DNA from: HXMU1420-13 sp965249965
Lineage (GTDB): Bacteria > Bacteroidota > Rhodothermia > Balneolales > Balneolaceae
Length of the DNA: 64,000 nucleotides
NCBI GenBank assembly: GCA_965249965.1
Contig: OZ252262.1
Location: 868,001-932,000 of the forward strand
Direction: 5' to 3'
The translations under genes and the position numbers were made by a program. The notes below the pieces were generated by a model that was not told the origin of the DNA, ran no database searches, and saw only the letters and a program-made list of their open reading frames with translations. The first letter of the stretch is position 1; every line of letters starts with the position of its first letter. This document shows positions 63,251-64,000 of this stretch, in pieces.

Positions 63251-63896
63251 TAAAATCCACTATTCGATACTAACGGAAAAGCAATTTTTAAGCTGGAAAG
63301 AGCTAGTAGACTCGAACATCGAATCACTTTTGCTGTATTCGGACCAGTTACTTTGGTGGAATAAAAAGATTAACCTTGTAAGTAGAGATGTTTCACATGA
63401 AACAATTCTCGAACATATCAAACACTCACTTTTATTGGCGGTGACAGATGTGTTTATTAACGCAACTACCATAGTAGATACAGGTAGTGGTGGTGGGTTG
63501 CCGGGGATACCATTAGCGCTGTGTTTTTCAGATAAGCAGTTTTTACTAAATGACATTGTGTCTAAAAAAGTAATGGCGATGAAACAGATGGGGTTTAAAC
63601 TAAGATTGCCAAATGTGACCACCTCAGCAGGATCAATTGCTAAACAGAGCATTACATCAGATCAGTTGATTATCACGAAGCACGCATTTAAGATAGATGA
63701 ACTAGTTACTTTGCTCGGGGACTTACCGTGGAAAAATCTCTTATTTTTAAAGGGGGTAAATGAAGCTGAAATGGAAATTAGAAAATTGGATATTCCCGTA
63801 TCATCAAATATTATTGAACTGGATGTAAGCGTTAAAGATCCATTTTATAAAGCAAAAGCCATTGTTGAAATAACCAGGATCAATGAAAAGCTCTGA
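63243..63896 (+). CDS. rsmG: 16S rRNA (guanine527-N7)-methyltransferase RsmG
   Basis: A 217-residue methyltransferase with motif VDTGSGGGLPGIPLAL near 80. The start is GTG 63243, since the ATG two bases earlier leads straight to a stop. The N-terminus is about the usual length. It follows mnmG by 7 bp, and its start region contains a parS-like site; a second lies within the gene at 63389-63404. Confidence 0.93.
   Translation: MKHKIHYSILTEKQFLSWKELVDSNIESLLLYSDQLLWWNKKINLVSRDVSHETILEHIKHSLLLAVTDVFINATTIVDTGSGGGLPGIPLALCFSDKQFLLNDIVSKKVMAMKQMGFKLRLPNVTTSAGSIAKQSITSDQLIITKHAFKIDELVTLLGDLPWKNLLFLKGVNEAEMEIRKLDIPVSSNIIELDVSVKDPFYKAKAIVEITRINEKL
63389..63404. promoter_or_regulatory. parS-like ParB-binding site 2
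   Basis: TGTTTCACATGAAACA matches the parS consensus TGTTTCACGTGAAACA at 15 of 16 positions, differing only at the ninth base. It is inside rsmG, 154 bp from site 1. Chromosomal parS sites are often in coding DNA near the origin. Confidence 0.7.
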
Positions 63897-64000
63897 ACGC
63901 AGGTTAAAACTAATGCTGATGCTTCAGCAGCCCGGCGAAAAACTCACTGTAGAACAAATAGCGGATAAATTCGGGGTAAGTAGGCGAACTATATTCAGAG
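63883..64000 (+). CDS. Helix-turn-helix regulator, N-terminal part (3' end outside window)
   Basis: The first 39 codons run to the window edge. They open MKSSERRLKLMLMLQQPGEK and continue LTVEQIADKFGVSRRTIFR, the HTH_11/WYL-type winged helix start. It overlaps the end of rsmG by 14 bp. A WYL-domain regulator is likely but the effector domain is not visible. Confidence 0.7.
   Translation, partial: MKSSERRLKLMLMLQQPGEKLTVEQIADKFGVSRRTIFR

Overview
The window reads as a stretch of the main chromosome of a Gram-negative FCB-group bacterium. It is most likely a member of Balneolaceae (Rhodothermota/Balneolota) or a close Bacteroidota relative. The reasons are a tRNA promoter with the Bacteroidota-type -7 element TATATTTG, many lipoproteins and outer-membrane beta-barrels (DUF3078, DUF5916), DUF2911 and TolB-propeller proteins, and an alanine/glutamate-rich tail on ribosomal protein S16. 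No insertion sequence, prophage, integrase or CRISPR array was seen. The genus is an inference and was not tested.

Left part (1-23 kb, accessory and surface functions). Positions 1-6687 hold a possible DNA-defence or repair module: the end of an HNH endonuclease gene, a methyltransferase-HIT fusion that overlaps it, and a convergent 1604-residue exonuclease-RecQ-UvrD fusion. After a DUF3078 protein and a repeat-rich spacer (7734-8172) comes a tight minus-strand operon (16291 down to 8173): GNAT, acyl carrier protein, FabZ-like hot-dog dehydratase, thiamine-diphosphate enzyme, NeuB-type PEP-condensing synthase, acyl-AMP ligase, LuxE-like acyl-protein synthetase and LuxC-like acyl reductase. 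It looks like a biosynthetic route that activates an acyl chain, reduces it to an aldehyde and joins it to C2/C3 units. It is the best candidate here for an undescribed system. Upstream on the same strand lie an M24 peptidase lipoprotein and a DUF5916 outer-membrane protein, followed further on by an M14 carboxypeptidase.

Middle part (23-45 kb). A small pilin-like protein precedes an operon of an Nramp-like transporter lacking the usual metal motifs, a hemolysin III protein, a gluzincin peptidase/propeller protein and DUF2911. Two paralogous small lipoproteins, an XRE regulator with its membrane partner, a potassium channel and purM follow. The 433-bp gap between a YfiT/DinB gene and dtd carries two perfect DnaA boxes and at least five near-matches in AT-rich DNA, and is a good replication-origin candidate. 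To its right are dtd, a phosphomutase-like metalloenzyme, a C92 amidase, a patatin, a sialate O-acetylesterase-like enzyme and the glycerol set glpK-glpD-glpF.

Right part (45-64 kb, core genome). The minus-strand cluster ffh-rpsP-rimM-trmD-rplS is followed by two adenylate kinase paralogues. Then come fabI, ruvC-ruvA, a PhoB/PhoR-like two-component pair, a mannose-1-phosphate guanylyltransferase, a metallo-beta-lactamase-fold hydrolase, a glutathione peroxidase, tRNA-Asp, and mnmG-rsmG with two parS-like ParB sites. The parS-like sites and the DnaA-box cluster, 27 kb apart, both suggest that the window lies close to the chromosome origin.
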